Part shown: positions 6,560 through 8,588 of the stretch, piece after piece
Layout of the letters: each line of letters starts with the position of its first letter
Position numbering within the stretch: the stretch's first letter is position 1
Origin: Bacillota bacterium
GTDB taxonomy: Bacteria > Bacillota_C > Negativicutes > JAEYSJ01
Assembly: GCA_023434855.1 (NCBI GenBank)
Contig: JAEYSJ010000285.1
Span: 1-8,588, forward strand
DNA length: 8,588 bases
Direction of reading: 5' to 3'
The notes under the pieces: model-generated
Databases searched by the model: none
What the model was told of the DNA's origin: nothing
The model's input: the letters and a program-made list of their open reading frames with translations, nothing else
Made by a program: the position numbers and the translations under genes

Positions 6560-8413
6560 TTACATACTTACATAGTACCGCAAATAATAGTTATAGCCAT
6601 GATAGGAATTGCCGGGTGACTCATCCTTCATATAATATTTTTCAATGTCAAGGGACAGCCGTCTTTCCGGTGTGAAGTCAATATCATAGCCAAACCCGCC
6701 GCTATATTTTGTCCGACCGTTAATAATTAAATTAGTCAGCGGATCATAGCTGCTTCCTGAGCTATACATGATATCAGTCATTACCCGGAAGGTCTGTTTT
6801 TCCGTCCTCGCTTTGCTCCAGACAGCACCAAAATATTTGGTGTATAAGGTACTGGTTCCCTCAATACCAGCAGCGGCAGGATCTGAGGAAGCATAAGGCT
6901 TTGCGGTAGAGTGCCAGTAATATAGCATCAGATTCTGATCTTGAGCCAACTTCCGGTTGTAAGTCATTTTAACGTCAAATTGATCGCCTTCCCGGTAATC
7001 AATACTGTTTTCTTTCGTTGTGCCAAAACTGGTATGTGTTAGTTCGCCGGCTAATTGATACTTTTGTCCCGCATGCTGCCAGCGTAAAGTTTTCGTCCAT
7101 TCATTTCCCGGATTTATCTGGCCGTTGGTGATACTGCCGTCATAAGTATAACTTCCCCGGAAGGAATAATAATTTTCAATTGTCCAGGTATCTTCCTCAC
7201 CGATTTTGCGACTGATGCTTACTCCCGGGGTATAATTCCATCCTTCCCCAAAACGACTCATTCTTACTAAGTCTTCAGACATAATTGCATTAGTACCATT
7301 TAATTTAGACTTGCCTGTAGGCAGATTAATAGCAAGGCTGCAGCGTACCAAATATTTTTTATTTAAATTATTATGAGCAATACTTAATGTGGTATCTGTC
7401 CATGTTGCAACCCGCCCGTCAGCAGCCGGTTTGTTTTCTGAAATTATGTAGGCTGTGCTCAAGCCGTATTCCATACTATTATTGGCGTAACTAAAGTCAT
7501 AGGGTTGATAAAACTGGTAACCACTGCGGCCATGGTTATCCCGCCAGGAATAATATTGGCTCGCCGCTGCAAAAAACCTGCTCCTTTTAACAGGTTCCAG
7601 TTGTTTTTTTGCTTCAATAAGTGCCGCCTTTGACTCAACAAGATCGGTTTCAGCCAAATTTAAAGCCGCTTTGGCATCAGCAAGCTCTAATTGCGCATCA
7701 ATGACAGCCGCCTTGGCATCATTTGCTTCCTCCCTTACACCAGCTGATGATTCCACCTTTTCTTCGGCTGCGGCTAGCCTCGCTTCAGCCATCTCAACGG
7801 CAATTGCCGCCTCATTAGCCCGCTCTTCAGCAGCAGCGGCCTTTGCATCGGCGATAGCATAAGCCCTGTCCGCAGCCGCCTCTGCTGCCGCAATAGCCTC
7901 ATCAGTCCGGGCTTCATTCTCTTCAACCACCTTAACAGCAGCGGAAGCCGCCGCTGCAGCATCAGCGGCGGCCTCTGCTTCCGCTTCCCTGGCCTGCACA
8001 GCAGCTGCCTCAGCCGCCATCGCTTCTGCATGCCTGGCCTTTTCCACGGCTGCTTTTGCAGCCGCCACCTCTACCTTTGCCGCGGCTTCAGCTGTTTCGG
8101 CCGCTTGTGCTTTATTTTCAGCTTGATCAGCTGCCAGTTGTGCGGCAACAGCCGAAGCTTGCGCAGCAGCTTCGGCGGCCTCCAATTTCGCCACTTCCGC
8201 CTCAGCCTTCGCCAGCGCTGCTTCGGCCTGCGCAACATTCGCGACAGCTTTGGCATGATCGGCAATTGCTTTAGCCTCTACTTTTATTAAAGCAGAGGTA
8301 TTCTTTGCTTCATCAGTTGTATTAACAGCACCGTTAATTGCTCCCGCCACACCGACACCTGACTGTACCAGCAACAGGCTGCAAATAAAAGAGATAATCT
8401 TACGATTATTCAT
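6560..8413 (-). CDS. Exported Ala-rich coiled-coil protein with C-terminal outer-membrane beta-barrel
   Basis: This 617-residue protein starts with a signal peptide (basic NNRK, hydrophobic 6-24, likely cleavage after AGA near residue 25). Residues about 36-275 are an uninterrupted helix-forming stretch rich in Ala, Glu and Lys with no proline; half of residues 41-160 are alanine. It should form a rod or coiled coil of about 35 nm. From about 277 to the end the sequence changes abruptly to alternating polar/aromatic segments rich in Tyr, Trp, Ser and Gly, with charged turns, as in outer-membrane barrels. LAINLPTGKS (359-368) and the region after it recall barrels of the MetA-phenol-degradation/transporter type, a weak resemblance judged by eye. 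The last residues are YYLRYYVSM, strand-like but ending in Met, not the usual Phe or Trp. No SLH or OmpA-like peptidoglycan-binding domain is seen. A good site, GGGGAGAGGTG, precedes ATG 8413. It is the first gene of a unit with the GH114-like gene. Architecture is well supported; function (envelope tether, porin or export channel) is inference. Confidence 0.8.
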   Translation of the reverse strand: MNNRKIISFICSLLLVQSGVGVAGAINGAVNTTDEAKNTSALIKVEAKAIADHAKAVANVAQAEAALAKAEAEVAKLEAAEAAAQASAVAAQLAADQAENKAQAAETAEAAAKVEVAAAKAAVEKARHAEAMAAEAAAVQAREAEAEAAADAAAAASAAVKVVEENEARTDEAIAAAEAAADRAYAIADAKAAAAEERANEAAIAVEMAEARLAAAEEKVESSAGVREEANDAKAAVIDAQLELADAKAALNLAETDLVESKAALIEAKKQLEPVKRSRFFAAASQYYSWRDNHGRSGYQFYQPYDFSYANNSMEYGLSTAYIISENKPAADGRVATWTDTTLSIAHNNLNKKYLVRCSLAINLPTGKSKLNGTNAIMSEDLVRMSRFGEGWNYTPGVSISRKIGEEDTWTIENYYSFRGSYTYDGSITNGQINPGNEWTKTLRWQHAGQKYQLAGELTHTSFGTTKENSIDYREGDQFDVKMTYNRKLAQDQNLMLYYWHSTAKPYASSDPAAAGIEGTSTLYTKYFGAVWSKARTEKQTFRVMTDIMYSSGSSYDPLTNLIINGRTKYSGGFGYDIDFTPERRLSLDIEKYYMKDESPGNSYHGYNYYLRYYVSM

Positions 8414-8487
8414 ACACCTCTCCCCTTACCCCATTTCATCCTAAATAGTGAATAGAACAATAAATCATAAAATTACTTGTTTTTTTA

Positions 8488-8517
8488 ATTGTAAAGTTTT
8501 CTCACAAACTTGGTCAA
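8488..8517 (-). promoter_or_regulatory. Sigma70-type promoter of the barrel/hydrolase unit
   Basis: On the minus strand TTGACC (8517-8512) and TACAAT (8493-8488) are separated by 18 bases, each matching five of six consensus positions. The predicted start near 8481 gives a leader of about 68 nt before ATG 8413. The inverted repeat TGGTC-N4-GACCA (8511-8524) overlaps the -35 box. Nothing else in 8414-8588 is a recognisable gene. Confidence 0.6.
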
Positions 8518-8524
8518 AGGACCA
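8511..8524. repeat. Inverted repeat overlapping the -35 box, possible operator
   Basis: TGGTC (8511-8515) and GACCA (8520-8524) are perfect 5-base inverted arms around AAAG. They cover the -35 hexamer of the barrel-unit promoter, a position where a bound repressor would block transcription. The arms are short, so chance is possible and no regulator can be named. Confidence 0.3.
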
Positions 8525-8588
8525 GATTTATTGTCACAAAAAACCGGCAGGGAGCAAAATACAAAATAATCAATTCTTCTGCTATAAT

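Noticed and set aside
7671..8290. Several open frames on both strands over the alanine-rich region
   Set aside because: They arise from the GCN/GCC-rich, repetitive codons of the coiled-coil gene. Their translations are low-complexity (Ser/Ala, Leu/Arg or Pro/Leu rich) and have no ribosome binding sites of note.
8583..8588. TATAAT on the plus strand at the right edge
   Set aside because: No -35 box lies at a suitable distance upstream and the downstream sequence is outside the window.
1..8588. CRISPR arrays, tRNA or rRNA genes, insertion sequences, replication origin
   Set aside because: No regularly spaced repeats, RNA-gene signatures, transposase motifs, terminal inverted repeats or origin-type iterons were seen.

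Overview
The window looks like part of the chromosome of a diderm (outer-membrane-bearing) member of the Firmicutes, most likely a Negativicutes relative. This is inferred from three things seen together. One protein combines a signal peptide, a long alanine-rich helix and an outer-membrane-type beta-barrel. Several genes use Firmicutes-style purine-rich ribosome binding sites, with TTG as well as ATG starts. The moderate-GC coding sequence is separated by AT-rich spacers with T-run terminators. No species can be named. All four complete genes lie on the minus strand, so biological order runs from right to left.

Right half (8588 to about 5384): a sigma70-type promoter (8488-8517) precedes a two-gene unit. 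The first gene (6560-8413) encodes an exported protein with about 240 residues of Ala-rich coiled coil followed by an aromatic-rich beta-barrel. After 29 bases comes a gene (5505-6530) for a membrane-anchored or secreted TIM-barrel protein related to GH114 / TM1410-MJ1477 proteins. Its two half-domains are in the opposite order to the usual arrangement. A bipartite intrinsic terminator (5384-5445) closes the unit.

Middle (5091-5504, no gene): the terminator is followed by a near-consensus promoter, TTGACA-N17-TATTAT with an extended -10. It drives a leader of about 200 bases toward the chemoreceptor gene. Inside that leader is a second intrinsic terminator (5187-5220). The strong promoter therefore makes either a short RNA of about 105 nt or an attenuated/riboswitch-like leader. 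I could not match it to a known riboswitch.

Left half (5090 to 1): a chemosensory unit. An 800-residue methyl-accepting chemotaxis protein starts at TTG and is followed 48 bases later by a hybrid CheA (HPt, dimerisation, ATPase, CheW, second CheW-like module, receiver). This CheA lacks the usual P2 domain and carries its own response-regulator domain. At the extreme left edge a strong Shine-Dalgarno sequence and a possible TTG start suggest that another gene of the unit begins just outside the window.

How they may work together: the receptor and hybrid kinase form most of a signalling array, with kinase, coupling and receiver functions concentrated in one polypeptide. The right-hand pair looks like cell-surface machinery (outer-membrane barrel plus polysaccharide-type hydrolase). 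The two units are separately transcribed, so a functional connection is only a hypothesis. It recalls chemosensory control of exopolysaccharide or surface properties known in other bacteria.
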